64,000 nucleotides of DNA from Ctenosaura bakeri (GCA_948474755.1 CAOLHI010000249.1:682001-746000); one strand, 5' to 3'. Shown: positions 1 through 12,355, counted from the stretch's first letter. The notes: a model not told the origin generated them from the sequence alone. A program made the numbers and translations.

Positions 1-436
1 TTGATTTTAGTTTTAAAAACCTGAACTTTAAAATTGAGATCAAAAGCAAGAATGGATTCACAGCCCCAGAATCATGGAAGCCATAGCTCACCACAGTTAG
101 AAGATACCTTGATTTCTGCATGTTTCTCTGGGAATGAATGATAACATAGTGGTAGACTGTGTGCCTTGTATACATAATTTTCCAGATCCAGTCCTAGGAT
201 CTCCATTGAAAAGAGTCAGATAAACAGATGATGTAAAATACTTCTACCTAAGAATTTGCAGATCAGCTGCCAGTTAGCCTAAACACTAGTCTAGATGAAT
301 AACAGTCTGACCTGGTGTACAACGGTTCCCTAAGTTCCCTGAAAAATAAGGATGGGAAGAATGTTCGAACATATTCAAACAAGTTTAAAAAGTAAGAAAT
401 TTGATGAAGAAAATTCTGAACTAACCAGGACCTTTG
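1..436. other. Non-coding, nothing recognised
   Basis: AT-rich sequence with no repeat, exon or RNA gene that I can name. Its short open frames have no domain-like composition. Confidence 0.5.
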
Positions 437-643
437 CAATTCAGAACTTATTCTGTGCAAATTTCACATTTTTTGTGTGCAGAAAACTGCATTGTATTCT
501 CTAAAGAAAATGCTGTTTTCTTTACAAAAATAATACTTTCCCCCCACAGAATAATTCCCAACTACAGCATTTTCTTTATAGAAATATTATTTTCTGGGGG
601 GGAAAACCATGTGCAAAAATGCAGAATAGATCCTGAACAGCTG
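437..643. mobile_element. AT-rich inverted-repeat element, copy 1
   Basis: The left end reads CAATTCAGAACTTATTCTG. The right end (about 613-643) is its imperfect reverse complement, GCAGAATAGATCCTGAACAG. The interior is a run of degenerate motifs of the type TGCAGAAAATGCTGTTTTC. Related copies lie at 7940-8070, 24680-25071 and 58560-58775. No transposase is encoded. I infer a non-autonomous DNA transposon of unassigned superfamily. Confidence 0.5.
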
Positions 644-870
644 ATAGTCTTCAAAAACTGTGCAGTTTTCAAAGAATTTCTCAAAGCAGGAGGAAAATGT
701 CTTAAATTACTCATTGCTTTCTCCAAGAATGAAATTCCAAACGAATTATATCCCTATTGAACAACACCTTGCATCAGGCATACTGTTTCACACAGTTCTC
801 TCCCTTCAGGTGACTGTCTAATAATAGGGCTAATCTTGAAGGCATAACACTGATCACCTTGTTGAAACTA

Positions 871-1101
871 GGATCTCTTTTACACTTCATGATTATAGTG
901 CTATGGTTCTACTTTATGTGCTCTGGTTCCATCCTGTGGAATTCTGAGATTGGCTGAGGGAGGGGAGGAGAGTATTCAGGATTCTCAGCCAGAGCACTCT
1001 AGTGCCTCTGACCAAACTACAAACCCCAGGATTGCATGCAATGCAACCATGGAAGTTAACGTCAAGTCATAGTGCTGTAACTGTGTCATGTAACAGGCCC
1101 C
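871..1101. mobile_element. Old copy of the palindromic ~200-bp MITE
   Basis: A diverged member of the family best seen at 12047-12248. It keeps the ATAGTGCTAT box near the left end, the paired CAGCCAGAGC / ACTACAAACCCCAG core and a mirrored right arm. A possible CTA duplication flanks it (868-870 and 1102-1104), but the borders are uncertain because both arms are eroded. Confidence 0.55.
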
Positions 1102-1907
1102 CTAGCAAACCAATTCAGTTAGCTTAGTGATTGATTGCTCTACTTCAAGTAGTTGGTTCACTTTTCAGCCTGCTGTGCTTTTATATTCATGTTAAGAATT
1201 GAACAGATGAATTGGTTTAAAGGCTCAGAAGGCAGAAACCTGGCTTAAGTGAAGGAGATCTGCACTTAATTGGTGCAAGGACAGCCCACGTTCTCCTGCT
1301 TGTATGAAAAAGGAAGCAAAGTGCTGCCTCCACATTGTTCTACCTCCATGGCACTGCTTCTTCCTGCTAGAGGAAGAAGATGAGGAGGACATGGCAGGGT
1401 GTTCCCCAACCCAAGAAGGAAGTGCAGCAGCTGGGATATAATAGAAAAACTGTGGGCAATTAAAGACGGGAGTCATCCCCTACTCTCTTTTGGGGTCCAT
1501 ACAGCTGTGTCTGATATGTCAAGAAATGATGTCACATCACTTTTGGTTTTGTTTTCAGCCACTTTTTTTGAGGAGAAGGAGGAGGTAAGAGATGTGAATG
1601 GTTTGGGCATTTGTGGTGGCAAAAATACTGCATTTTGTAGCAGAACACCCTAGGCAAATCAACTAGGGAAATAAGCCCTGATTCTTTTTGTCTGTACATG
1701 GTAAAAAAGATGAGAGAACTATTGTTCTTGCTGTATGAGTCCCCCCCATTTCATTCATTTGGGGTTTTTTTTGGGGGGAGGGGGGATGGGTGGCTCATTG
1801 CATAGATTTTTTTTTTTTTGCATTTTTCAGACTGAGGCTAATGTGTTTTTCTCTGTACAAAAATTACTCCAAAACACATTGGGACATTTGGATTTGTAGT
1901 AGCTCTT
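1102..1907. other. Non-coding, nothing recognised
   Basis: No repeat or exon recognised. It contains G- and T-homopolymer tracts at about 1764-1786 and 1806-1820. Confidence 0.5.
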
Positions 1908-2335
1908 TGCCATAAAGTTGGCCTTGACATATGGCTACTCTATGAATTAGAGACCTCCAAGAGCCCCGGTCATCAACTGCCCTGTTCAGATCTTGCAAAC
2001 TCAGGGCCATGGCTTCCTTGATTGAACCTATTTATTTGTAGCATGGTGTCCCTCTTTTTCTGCCGCCTTCCACTCTATTAAGCATTATAATCTTTTCCTG
2101 TGATTCATGGTATGTCCAAAGAACAAAAGTGTTAGTTCAGTCATCTTTCCTTCTAGTGAGGGTTCAGGCTTGATTTGTTCTAAGACCCAGTCATTTGTGT
2201 TTCTAGCTGCCCGTGGTATGCACAGAGCTCTTTCCCAACACAACACTTCAAATGAGTTGATTTTCTCCCTTTCAGCTTTCTTCACTGTCCAGCTTTCACA
2301 CTCATACTCAGGGATTTTCTGACTATTAGGAAATC
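1908..2335 (-). mobile_element. RTE/BovB LINE 3' end, antisense fragment
   Basis: Read on the minus strand, this translates in a broken frame to the C-terminal region of a BovB-type reverse transcriptase. It holds the ESWTVKKAE block, then ARNTNDWVLEQIKPEPSLEG, then a FFGHTM block matching the family's YFGHxMRR motif. The family's short 3' untranslated end (a GTCG..GACTTGA-like run) lies at the left edge near 1912. There is no catalytic domain and no target duplication that I can see. It is a 5'-truncated dead copy. Confidence 0.75.
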
Positions 2336-2874
2336 TGTTTTCTTCCCCAGGCTCAAACAAACAAACAAACAAAGCAAGCAGAACAAACAGCAAACAAAAA
2401 AAGTAATCTGTTTTTCAACTAGGAAATGAAAAATTAAGAATTTGGTTTCCTCCCTAATCCCTAACAGCAACACACAGTTGAGGAAGGGGTGGAATCATGG
2501 AGGGAGAGGGCTCAGCAGGATTCCCTCACAGGATTCATTTCTGAACACATATTCTGGTGAAATTCATCCATATGAATGTCTTTAAAGCTTCCAAATTCTT
2601 CTCCAAATCCAATTTTCTTCACTGATCCTTTCTATTATTCCTCCCTCTTTCAAAACACTTTCTGATAGTTCCCTTTAAACATTTCTATCCTTCTACTTTA
2701 ATAGGTATCATAGTATGGTAAAACAAGAAAAGGTGGTTAATAGAGTGGAATGAAGGAGCCTGGGGGCTCATGGGAAAGTTAGTTTTCTTGTTGACTACCG
2801 CAATTTCAAATTAGTCTTTTTTTGGAAAGAAGCCTTGCTTGGATCTGAAATTCCTGTCAAATTTGTGAAACTAA
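2336..2874. other. Non-coding with a short AAAC repeat
   Basis: A short (AAAC)n run lies near 2356-2377. Otherwise nothing recognised. Confidence 0.5.
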
Positions 2875-3303
2875 GGCCCTTTCTGCAGGTTACTGGATAC
2901 TGGTGGCATTCTGCAGGGATTGAAATACAGCCTATCCCAGGAGGGGAGCACAAAAAGAGTTTTCCCCTCTGCACCAGCTGCCTGTGGGAATGGAAGAGGT
3001 GTGATGGCTATGCCTCTTCTTTCCGCAGCACAGCGGGGCACTGTCCCAGTCTGTGCTGGGGCAGGAAGTGTGGTCATTGCACTTCCTGACCCTCCGCAGC
3101 TCAGGTAAGTGCAGGAGGATGGTGGGAGGGCAATGTGATCACTGGTCATTGATGGAAAGAACTCATTAATGATTTGTGGCACTTTCATGCTGTCTGGGGA
3201 TGGGAGAACAAAGGGACATGGACGACATCATGCAGAACTGTCATCTGGGTCCCATATTTCTCCTGTCCATAATGCAGGATGACAACGTCCTGTGGAAAGA
3301 GAC
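2875..3303. mobile_element. GGCC-ended element, subfamily 2 (TSD TAA)
   Basis: The left end GGCCCTTTCTGCAGG and the reverse complement of the right end GTCTCTTTCCACAGG form an imperfect terminal inverted repeat. TAA flanks both sides (2872-2874, 3304-3306). The interior is related to 59524-59954, sharing a GCAGGAAG box and a consensus splice donor CAGGTAAGT at 3102-3110. No transposase. The superfamily is unassigned; the 3-bp duplication suggests a PIF/Harbinger-like relative. Confidence 0.6.
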
Positions 3304-4709
3304 TAATAAGGTGGACAAAAACATGATTATTTTAAAACCAAGTGAAATTGTTTTGAAAGGGTGTAGAGTCAATCCCAAAGCTTGTTCAAGCACTTCTCTC
3401 CCTTGGTAGATTGTATCTCCTTATGAAGGAGCAGCAATAGTATGTGCCATAAATAATCAGTTCCAAAATATAGTGCCAAATTGGGCATACTTCATGTGTA
3501 GAGCAATTATCTGATACATGGATTACCGTGAATTGCTCAGGAGCAATTCATAGCCTTTTATGCTTCTATGACACATTAGTGTCATAATTCTGAATAACAT
3601 GTTCCTAAACATTAGCCTTCTGTTCAACAGCAAATTGTGAACAAGATGAGAAGGTGTTAAATGGGCTGAATAAATTAGGATTTGCACTCAGATGAGATTA
3701 CTTGCAAACAACAGGATTTTAACACTCCTACACTTGTAATAACAGTACTTTGCTAATCTGCTATTGGGGTAAAATAGACTTTTTTTATTTATGTACTTAT
3801 CATTTGTCCACTAGCTGCCATCATCACATACCTATTTATGAGAAAGTAACAGACACTGGAAATGGACTACCTAGGGCTGCACTTTAACTCTTTACATAAA
3901 TATGGAACAGGGACTTAAAACAGGGACTTAACATGGGGGATAAGACAAGGCTGGAGTCTCTATGGATCTTCTCATCCATATCACAGGCAAGCCATCCTGG
4001 TTTTAACGTGGCTGACCATTGAAGTTGGAAGGCCTCCTCATACATCCATGAAGCCTTTTTATTTAAAATAAAGACCTACCCTACACTGGCCAAATAGGTT
4101 GGTTCCTTCCCTATACTAAGGTGCTATGTTCCAAAGGTGAGAGTGACTAAATGGTGCCTTTGGGTGCTTACTGGGAGTATTTAAAGGTACTATCTCTGCC
4201 AAGCACCTCTTAATTCCCTACACAAGGTGGTGACCTCCTTCATTTAAATAGTGTCAGAATGAGAGGCAAACATTGCTACTCAACCACAAAGCAACCAGCC
4301 AAATCCTACACAGTCCAGTAGGAAAAGTGGGTATTTCAAGCACAACATGAAGATGACAGGGTCAGGAATGGGAGCCAGCTTAAACACCAGCTTCCCCATT
4401 TCTCATTGTGTTGTGACACCTTGGGTCACTATACTGCATAACCTTCTTCCATTGGCAGTGAATGATGGCACCAGCCTGCAACCATCTGCAAGGCTTCATG
4501 TTCACATAACCAGATTCTCTGTGTAACTTGCTGAATATAGCAAAATGATTTAAAACCGCTGGATAAGCACTGCTACAGTTCTGTAAAACAGGATTCTTGC
4601 AATGACACAATAGAAAGAGGAAAAAAAACACAACCAAAATATTATGCCACAGAAAGATTTTTCAAACCACAGAATTATTCCTGTTTCAAAGCTTTGAATT
4701 TAACACTTT
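3304..4709. other. Non-coding, nothing recognised
   Basis: About 1.4 kb of AT-rich sequence with no recognised repeat or gene. Confidence 0.5.
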
Positions 4710-4913
4710 GGTCATTTCCACACTAGACTGTTACAGCGCTATTATTACACTTTCAGCATCTGATGGAATCCTGGGGTTTGCAGTTTAGGGAGGGGCATTT
4801 AGAAGTCTCAGCCAAAGAACTCTTTGGCCTTAGTAAACTTAGTAAACCCTAGAATTTCATAGGATGTTGAAAGCGGAATAATAGCGGTATAACAGTGTAG
4901 AGTGGAAATGGCC
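4710..4913. mobile_element. Palindromic ~200-bp MITE
   Basis: Inverted arms: GGTCATTTCCACACTAG on the left, CCACTCTACACTG mirrored on the right. The interior has CTATTATTACACTTTCAGCA, then CTGGGGTTTGCAGTTTAGGG, then the mirrored second half. Most of the element can fold into one hairpin. The flanking 3-mers do not match. Confidence 0.7.
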
Positions 4914-5372
4914 TGGAACTCTCCATATAAGCCAGCCTGTGATCTCAGATTCTTGGAGGAGGGTCTTCTTTCAGTCCTGTCATAGTTGGTGAGGACACAG
5001 AAGAAAGCTTTCTCACTGGATGCACTCTGACTGTGGAACTCCCTCCCATGGGAAGTCTAGGTAGCCTCTACCCTGCTCTGTTTCTGCCAGCAGATAGAGA
5101 CCCTTTTATTTAGTCAGTCCTTTGACTGATTTTAGTCATAAGGCAGAGCAGTGTTCAAAGTGGTGTGCTCTGGTTTTAGTTTGAATGTTTTCAATTAAGT
5201 TTTAAATGTATTCCAATTTTTTTAAAAATATTTTTAAATTTTTAAGTATGTTTTGTGTTTTTTTAAAAACTTTTATAATAGAACATTTTTGACTAAATTT
5301 TCACTTTAAATTTTGTCAATTGTCTTCAGTCCCTTGGTGGGAGAAAGACTGAGTACAAATTTAATAAGTAAA
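4914..5372 (+). mobile_element. L2/CR1-like LINE 3' end
   Basis: A decayed non-coding LINE tail. It contains the 'GGAACTCCCTCCCATGGGAA' block, a T/A-rich stretch, and an end of the type CAGTCCCTTGGTGGGAGAAAG followed by GAGTACAAATTTAATAAGTA. This order is typical of amniote L2-type 3' ends. The Helitron at 5373 lies directly against its tail. The assignment is from pattern memory only. Confidence 0.5.
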
Positions 5373-5784
5373 TCTACTATGTAAAAGTCAACGTTTGTGA
5401 GTGGTCTTGTCTGTTTGTCCACATCAGGCAAGCAAAGACCTCATATGATTGACTGTGTGAGGTGGGAAGACCTCATATGTTTGGCTGGCTATAAAGGTTC
5501 TATGGAATCCTGGGGTTGCCAATTCAGGGAGAGGCCTTTAGAATTCTTAGCCAAAGAGCTCTGAATAGGCCAGTTGCTATGGAGATGAGGCCTAGCAGCT
5601 CTGAATATAGATAGGATTAGAGAATATGGGGGAAAGCTACATGTACTGAAACACAGGAACTGAAATCTGTGTATTTCAACTGCATCTAATTCCTAAGGTA
5701 AGGTAAGGTAATTCTTAAGGTATTTCTAACAAGTATTACCTATGAGAAAATAAAATCCTGGGCAACATTGGGTAAATACACTAG
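5373..5784 (+). mobile_element. Non-autonomous Helitron, copy 1
   Basis: It starts with TC after an A (5372) and ends with CTAG before a T (5785), the Helitron rule of insertion between A and T without target duplication. An imperfect GC hairpin precedes the CTAG end. It has no Rep/helicase coding. Residues 5500-5562 match the left half of the palindromic MITE (TATGGAATCCTGGGG...GAATTCTTAGCC). It also contains a short AAGGT tandem at 5693-5710. Its close relative is 15864-16251. Confidence 0.8.
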
Positions 5785-7662
5785 TAATGAATAAAAATAC
5801 TCATTTAGCTTACAGACAATCAGCAGGAGAAAAGGAGACAACCAGCTGAAACTAGTACAAGAAAAACACTTTTGGATATTGATGCTACTCATGCCTCTGT
5901 TAAGCAAGTTGAGTTCAGGATAACTCAAAATCGTGCATCTGATGTTTCAGAGGAAGCACAGCCCCATATAATAGGCTGCACACTTCCAAACAAATTGGCC
6001 AGTTTCCCAACGTATAGGAACTTCAGTCTTGTCAGGCTTTAGCTTCAGTCTTTTTGCATCCATCCATCCCCAAACTTTCTTCCACACATCACTTCAGAAT
6101 TTCTACTACCTCCCTGGAGCCTTATGCTAGAATTCAGAGGTGTCTGCACACTGGAGTGCAAAAATTGGTCCGAAAGTGTCCCCCTTCCCAATGCTCAGGA
6201 CTGATGAAACTACTAACCCATAATGTAGTGGTTTTCATTATGTTTTACCTCCAAAGAACCTTTTCCATATTAAATCTTCTGAGGTGATCATCTTCCCTGG
6301 ATCCTCTGAACCAGAATTCTTGGACATACGTCTTGGACATATTCTAGATTAGCAGTTGGGAACTTGTGGCAGGTCCAGGTGCCATTTTTCTGCTCTTGGA
6401 TCCTTCAGGGTCCCCACAGGCTGCCAGAAATGACAACCACACCCACAAAAAATTGAAAGTGGTCAGAAATTCTCTTCTACTTTTGATGGTTAGTTTTAAA
6501 AATTAAAATGGTGTTGGGGAAGTCCTAAAATCTGCCACTCCTGGCTGCTTCTGGGAGAGCTGATTTACCCTTTAGGAGCACCCGTAAATTGAACATTACT
6601 ATGAAATCTAGAGGGACTGATGGCAACAAAAACAGCTTTGGGAGATTGCACATAGCCACAGGTCCAGACTTTGCCCATCTCTGTTCTATCCAAGGCTCAA
6701 AAAGGACATGAGACAAACTTGTCTCTCTGCTTCATGATTTCTGTGTGTGAACTGGGAGTTAATTCTGATGCAATTCAGAACAACTGTGTACTGAAGTGTT
6801 TTTTTCCTGAGAAAAACTAATCTGCCGTTATATCCTTTCCTTTTGGAGAACTCTTTTGTTAACTTCTGTGGAATCCCATGATGCACCAGAATGCAGTTTG
6901 AAAACCATTCAGATCTGTGCTCTTGACATTCTGTGGCACTGAACATTTTCCTCAGGAATCCAGGAGAGTTGCCTGAAATGTTGTGAGACTGAAGCAAAGG
7001 AACCCATTATGCCTTAATTTGAGTAGGCCTTTGGCTATGCATGTACACAGACTAATCAATTGGAACCTGAGGGATGCATGTCTTATACGCTTAGGAGAGA
7101 TCTTAACAAGGATTTGCACCTTTAAAAAAGAAATCCCTTTGATGGTATTTGCTATCATTTACAAGCATTACCTGATCTGAGGATTCCTTTTGCACTGTCT
7201 GATTTCTTTGCCACTTACAAACTTTCCAGTGCTGAACCAAACAATTATTTCCAGCTAGTCATATTAGATAAGTGGACAAATCTTATTATGCACACTTAAC
7301 ATGTTGCGGCTTAAGGTTAGGCTAAAAAGGACTTTTTTTTTTCATTCTCTGAAACATTCACCATCAAATGAGATTTAAAATGGAATCCATATAAAGCAAA
7401 TGAAGCAGCCAAGGAGATTAACCATGGGAATTTTGTTGGCAAGTGGAAACATTTCATTCTTCTCCAGCAATGATATATCATCTTTGAAGGATAAGGTTTA
7501 GCAGACTATGAAGAGGATGAAAATGATCATGTGAATCAAAAGTACCATTTCAGAGTAGTATTGAATGGGGAAAATGGGAAATATTTTTGAATGGGGAAAA
7601 TCCTTTGGCCTTATAATTTTTGGATGAAAATATTCCTTTGATAAAAACACTGAGAAAGTCTC
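5785..7662. other. Non-coding, nothing recognised
   Basis: About 1.9 kb without a repeat or exon that I can name. Short frames on both strands look random. Confidence 0.5.
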
Positions 7663-7726
7663 TGTATGTATGTATGTTATGTATGTAAGTATTTGTGTGT
7701 GCATATGTGTGTGTGTGTGTGTGTGT
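7663..7726 (+). repeat. TATG/TG microsatellite
   Basis: An interrupted (TATG)n passing into (TG)n. Confidence 0.9.
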
Positions 7727-7939
7727 TAGTTTATGTAAATTTGTGTGCCACATTTTGAAAGTTGAGGATAAATCCAACTCCAAGCTTGGGAAAAGCTACT
7801 TTTTTGGACTGGAATAGTGTTGGTGCACTATGCTGGCATTGGGATGGCAAGAATATTTGAAAACATATCTTTTTAAAGGTTAAAAATGTTATATGTGGAA
7901 TTTCAAGAAACCTTGATAAGAAGAATCCTTGTCTAGTGA

Positions 7940-8070
7940 GAATTTTCACAGTTCAGGACTTACTCTACACAATATTTGTGCAGCATTGTTTTGCACAGGA
8001 AACAACATTTCTTTGCATTTTCTGCAAGGAAAATAATATTATTGCAGTGATATTATGAGAAAAGAATTGC
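7940..8070. mobile_element. AT-rich inverted-repeat element, fragment
   Basis: It carries the family end CAGTTCAGGACTTACTCTAC, then TGCAGCA..TTTTGCACAGGAAAC motifs as at 24680-25071. The opposite end is not clear, so this is a fragment. Confidence 0.45.
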
Positions 8071-8715
8071 ATTCCTACATCACTGAGCATAGGCAATGGC
8101 AGCAAATGGGAAAATGCTTTAAATGAAATAAACTATTGGACAAACAGCTCACTCAGACCTGACAGCTTTTATCTGCTTTCCCTCACCACTGTTGGATGAC
8201 CTTGGAAAAAGTGCAACCACTTGCACTAGGTACCAACAGTATTCCATTTTAAAGCTCACAGAGTTAAGTATGGTTGCTGTCTATCTGTCTATCTCAAGCA
8301 TGAATATTGTGCCTTTCTGTCTTCACCAGCCTGCTGTACTCCAATATGAAAATGAAACAAAAGACAGAGGTATGCAGATAGAACCAACCTGTTTTCACTG
8401 AATTCTTATAGGCAGTAAGACTTATGTGGAGTATAGTCTGATCATACAAATCAGTGTGGTATGCATGTTGAGTAAGAACAAATGTGTTTCATTATACTAT
8501 GGATACAATCTAAGAACTGCTGAGAGGAAGCAAAACCTACTGCTAATTTCCAGACCTTGGAATCATTAGGAGCAGCAAGGTCTTTGCATACCTGTAAGAC
8601 TACCCCATTTTTCCCCTCCTATATTAGAAAATAGCTGATGTGTTCATGTATCTAACTAGCCATTTATACCCTTCATTTAGGACACTGTATTCTATTACTT
8701 CCACTCTCCCCTGGT
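8071..8715. other. Non-coding, nothing recognised
   Basis: No recognised feature. Confidence 0.4.
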
Positions 8716-8780
8716 TTTCCTTTCCTTTCCTTTCCTTTCCTTTCCTTTCCTTTCCTTTCCTTTCCTTTCCTTTCCTTTCC
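8716..8780 (+). repeat. (TTTCC)n microsatellite
   Basis: Thirteen uninterrupted TTTCC units. Confidence 0.97.
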
Positions 8781-9459
8781 TGTCCCAACTTCAAGAGTCA
8801 GGCAGATTTGTTTGACCTTTAAGCATGCTCAGTTCTCACTGCAGTGTTCTGAGATCCCCCCACTGCTTGAAGATTTCCCCCATCCCTGAAAGGATTTTGT
8901 ACTTACACAAATATTGTGATTCTCTGTAGCCTTCTGATCTCTCTATTTTGTGTACAAAAGAGGTCACTTGGTCAAATAAAAGACTGATACTTACAAAACT
9001 ATATTTCCAATTGCATTTGAGGTGTTTTTCTATCACGTAAACCATAACCAGCACCCCCCTGGTAAGCTCTCTACTAGTCAAGGAGCCAGGAAGCTCTCCA
9101 TTAGTCAAGGAGCCAAGCATGACATGACTTTCCCAGTTGAAATCTCATGGGATCTTATGAGATGTTTGGGTTCTTGTGACAGCTGGCTAGATCTCAGAAG
9201 AACATCTAGTCTCAGGAGGGCTGGGCAGGCCTATAAAGGTAAATATACACTTCTCATGTGACTTAGTGAATCTATCGATTCTGATGTCTCCAATGATCTG
9301 TTTACTTTTTTCCCCAAAATGCATAAGTTCATTCCATTACATTTATGAAGAAACTTGTGAATTCTGTAATGTTCTTATAAAAAATGACCCAAATGAAATC
9401 CCCAAAGTTTGGCACTGGTCAAATTCAATATATCCATTGTTCCCAGCATTAAAAAAAAA
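8781..9459. other. Non-coding, with a short direct repeat
   Basis: AAGCTCTC-ACTAGTCAAGGAGCCA occurs twice in tandem at about 9064-9117. No coding evidence. Confidence 0.4.
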
Positions 9460-9960
9460 TCATGTTCAAATGGAATACTGTGTCCAGTTCTGGGCACCAC
9501 CATTCAAGAAGGTTATTGACAAGCTGGAATGTGTTGAGAAGAAGGTGACCAAAAAAGTGAAATGTCTGGAAACCACACCCTGCAAGGAGTGGCTTAGAGA
9601 GTTAGCTATGCTTAGCATGACAAAAAGAAGGTTGAGAGTTGACATGATAGCCCTGTTTAAACATATGAAGGGATGTAATGTTGAAGGTGGAGCATGCTTG
9701 GAGACTAGGACTTAGAGCAATGAATTCAAAGTACAGGAAAACAGATTTCACCTAAACATCAGGAAGAACTTCCTGATGGAAAGAGCTGTTCAACAGTGGA
9801 ATATGCTGCCTTGGAGTGTGCTAGAATCCCCTTCTTTGGAGGTTTTGTAAACAAAGGCTGGATGGTCATTAGCTGGGGGTGCTTTGAGTGAGTTTTCCTG
9901 CTTGGCAGGGTGTTGGACTTGATGGCTGTTGTGGTCTCTTCCAACTCTATGATTCTGTAT
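9460..9960 (+). mobile_element. CR1 LINE 3' end (5'-truncated)
   Basis: About 80 codons of the CR1 reverse-transcriptase C-terminus remain open. They hold a YCVQFWAP block, a KLECVEKKVTK helix, then LRELAMLSMTKRRLRVD and LFKHMKG. The non-coding tail follows, with CAGGAAGAACTTCCTGA, GTTGGACTTGATGGC and CTTCCAACTCTATGATTCTG, the diagnostic CR1 3' terminus. The frame stops at 9713-9715. The upstream AUG at 9266 is not part of the element. Catalytic motifs are absent and the copy is dead. Confidence 0.85.
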
Positions 9961-12046
9961 CCATCTACCACATAGCTGATAAAAATGGGAAAATTGTTAG
10001 GGGAAAAAAAAAGAAAAGTAGCAGCAACTACTTAGCACCAAAAACTGATAAGAGCTATAATTATTGCATGTGGTGATGGAAAAATTCATTAAAAGGGAGA
10101 AAAGATCACCAAAAACTTAACATTTTAAGTACATTTTTAAAAATTCATCAGAAAGAATTTGAGATTGAAGTTATGAGAAAGATTTGTTTGTCAGGTTTGT
10201 TCACCATTGCTCTCCATCCATTCTGTGGTTTGTCCATCCAACTGGACAGGTCTTTAGTAAGAGGACTTTTCTTTCTATCTTTTGAACTGAAAATTGTGGG
10301 AGAAATCATGGAGGATTTGTGGGGACTAAGATGAAAATGCTAACTGGTTACTAGTGTAGCCACTGTACAAGCTGCAGAATCTGATCCCACTCTTTCTTGT
10401 AATCAAAAAAGTTTCATTCTGAAAACATGTTTGTTTCATGAAAGCTGAATGGAGTCACAAGTTCATCAGATCCTTGTTGATACTTCAGGAACTTTGTGCT
10501 GTCTGGTCACATTCAACACGTTCTTCTGTTTTTTCTTTTTTTCTTTTTTAATTCCTTTGGCTCATATGCATGAAGAGAGATGGGGAAAGCTGTGGATTTA
10601 ATTAAACCCAGAAACCACATGAGAAACAGCTGCTTATATTGCATTTTTAAAAATGGAGGGCATAAGAGTGTTAAAATGGAAAGCCAATGGGATCAACTGT
10701 GGCAGCGTGCCAATCTCCTCTTCTCATGGGCACATCAGCTGGGGCAGCATTTTCAGCATACTGTTTCCCATTCTTGACAAAATAGTAGTTTCGTCAGGAG
10801 TGGAACCTTAAATCATTCTGACAGTTCTCATGCAGGACAGTTGGCATGTCTGAATTTTGCATCAGCTTGACCTCAAATGAAGCACCAAAAATGGGCAAAT
10901 GTCTGACGGGATGGAATTAATTGAGACTGAGTTTGCAATCTGTTTTCCTCGCAAGAAGGAGTTGGGGGAGGGAGAGAGTTTTACCACAGCAAATAGCAAA
11001 GTAAGATTTTTATACATAACTGATGAACACACATATGGTGTCTCATAAAACTTTTCCATTATAAGGATCATTTTGAGTTCTAAAGCAGGTCAGGCATATT
11101 CCATCAAACTCACGGTAATTGAGGAAAACACCATCTTTATGCGGTGTTGGAAGGACGTTTGCCTCTCAGTTGTTAAAAACAAGGCAAACCTCTCAATATT
11201 TACAAATATTTACTCTGTCAGCACTTTGAAGAGGTGTGTACAATGTCTTCTGAAAAATATTAATAACCAGGCTTTGTGGAAACATTTTAGAAAGAGGAAA
11301 TCTTTTTTATTCAACATTGTCTTGCCGTCATGTTAGTTCCCCCCTCCCCCGACTTTAGAAAGGTGAATTTATAAAAGGTTATTTCTTCCTCTTTCACAGG
11401 ATGAACAAACATTACCTGAAAAACTGGGGAAGATTTTTTTTAAAAAAAGAAAAAAAGTCACAAGAACAGTTGAATCAATGAAATGCCAAACTGAAGGGAG
11501 GGGTGGGAGAGAAGTGTGAGAGGGAATTCCTGAATAAAAGTTAAACATGGTTGCATCACTTTTTTCCTATTAAAACATATGTCAAAGGATGAATCCCAGC
11601 TAATTTTAGTGTAACTTGCATAAATTACCATGTTGCCTGCTTTTTTTGTAGATCAACCACACTCTGTAGCCACAGTAGTTCCCATCCAGTGGTTTTGGCC
11701 TATGGCGTGATCATTGTATCTGCTTTTCACTTGATAATGAATGTGTCATAAGGAACTACAGCAGGATCGAGGAACATATAGCCATCCAGATATTCGACTG
11801 AAGTTCCTATTAAGCCTGATCATTTTCAGTGTTACTTTGGGCTGGTGAGAGTTGCAGCCCAGCAATATATGGAGGGCTAAGCGTACTTGCCACCTGATCT
11901 AAAGGGCATGCAACTGGAAATTGTTCAGGAAACTACATTGGTTTCAGTGAAAGAAAGCTCAGGCTGCAATCCAATTCAAAGAAACCTTGGAGAACATCCC
12001 AGCAAGCTCAATCGGACTTCTTTTGAATAGACATGTGGAAGATTAG
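9961..12046. other. Non-repetitive stretch; possible conserved non-coding DNA
   Basis: About 2.1 kb with no repeat that I recognise, which is unusual here. The part at 10580-10760 includes a palindromic homeodomain-like core TTTAATTAAA (10597-10606), and 11070-11330 is similarly free of repeat signatures. A regulatory role is only a guess from the lack of repeats and the motifs. Confidence 0.2.
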
Positions 12047-12248
12047 GGCCGTTTCCGCACTAGACTGTTATAGTGCTATTATTCCACTTTCAACATCCTA
12101 TGGAATCCTGGGACTTGCAGTTTAGGGAGGGGCCTTTGGAATTCTCAGCCAGGAAGCTCTCTGGCCTCAGGAAACTACAAACCCCAGAATTCCACAGGAC
12201 GTTGAAAGTGGAATAAAAGCACTATAACAGTGTAGTGCAGAAATGACC
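12047..12248. mobile_element. Palindromic ~200-bp MITE (TSD TAG)
   Basis: The best-preserved member. The ends GGCCGTTTCCGCACTAGAC and, from the right, GGTCATTTCTGCACTACAC form the terminal inverted repeat. TAG flanks both sides (12044-12046, 12249-12251). The two halves are reverse complements: TATAGTGCTATTATTCCAC, CAACATCC, TGGGACTTGCAGTTT against mirrored copies. No coding capacity. Confidence 0.8.
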
Positions 12249-12355
12249 TAGGTTGTCATTCTATGCAGATGTACCTGGTAATACTGAATACAGTGGAACC
12301 TACTTGCAAGTAAGCATGCATAGGATGCATTTGCTTCACTCACTCAAACCACTTA

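Noticed and set aside
434..760. 108-codon frame as a small gene
   Set aside because: It lies within an AT-rich inverted-repeat element and its flank; low-complexity Phe/Ile-rich translation.
5690..5712. AAGGTAAGGTAAGGTAA run as a splice-site cluster
   Set aside because: It is a short tandem repeat inside a Helitron, without exon context.
9266..9459. N-terminal half of a 149-codon frame upstream of the CR1 match
   Set aside because: Only the part after about 9460 matches CR1; the earlier AUG is chance.
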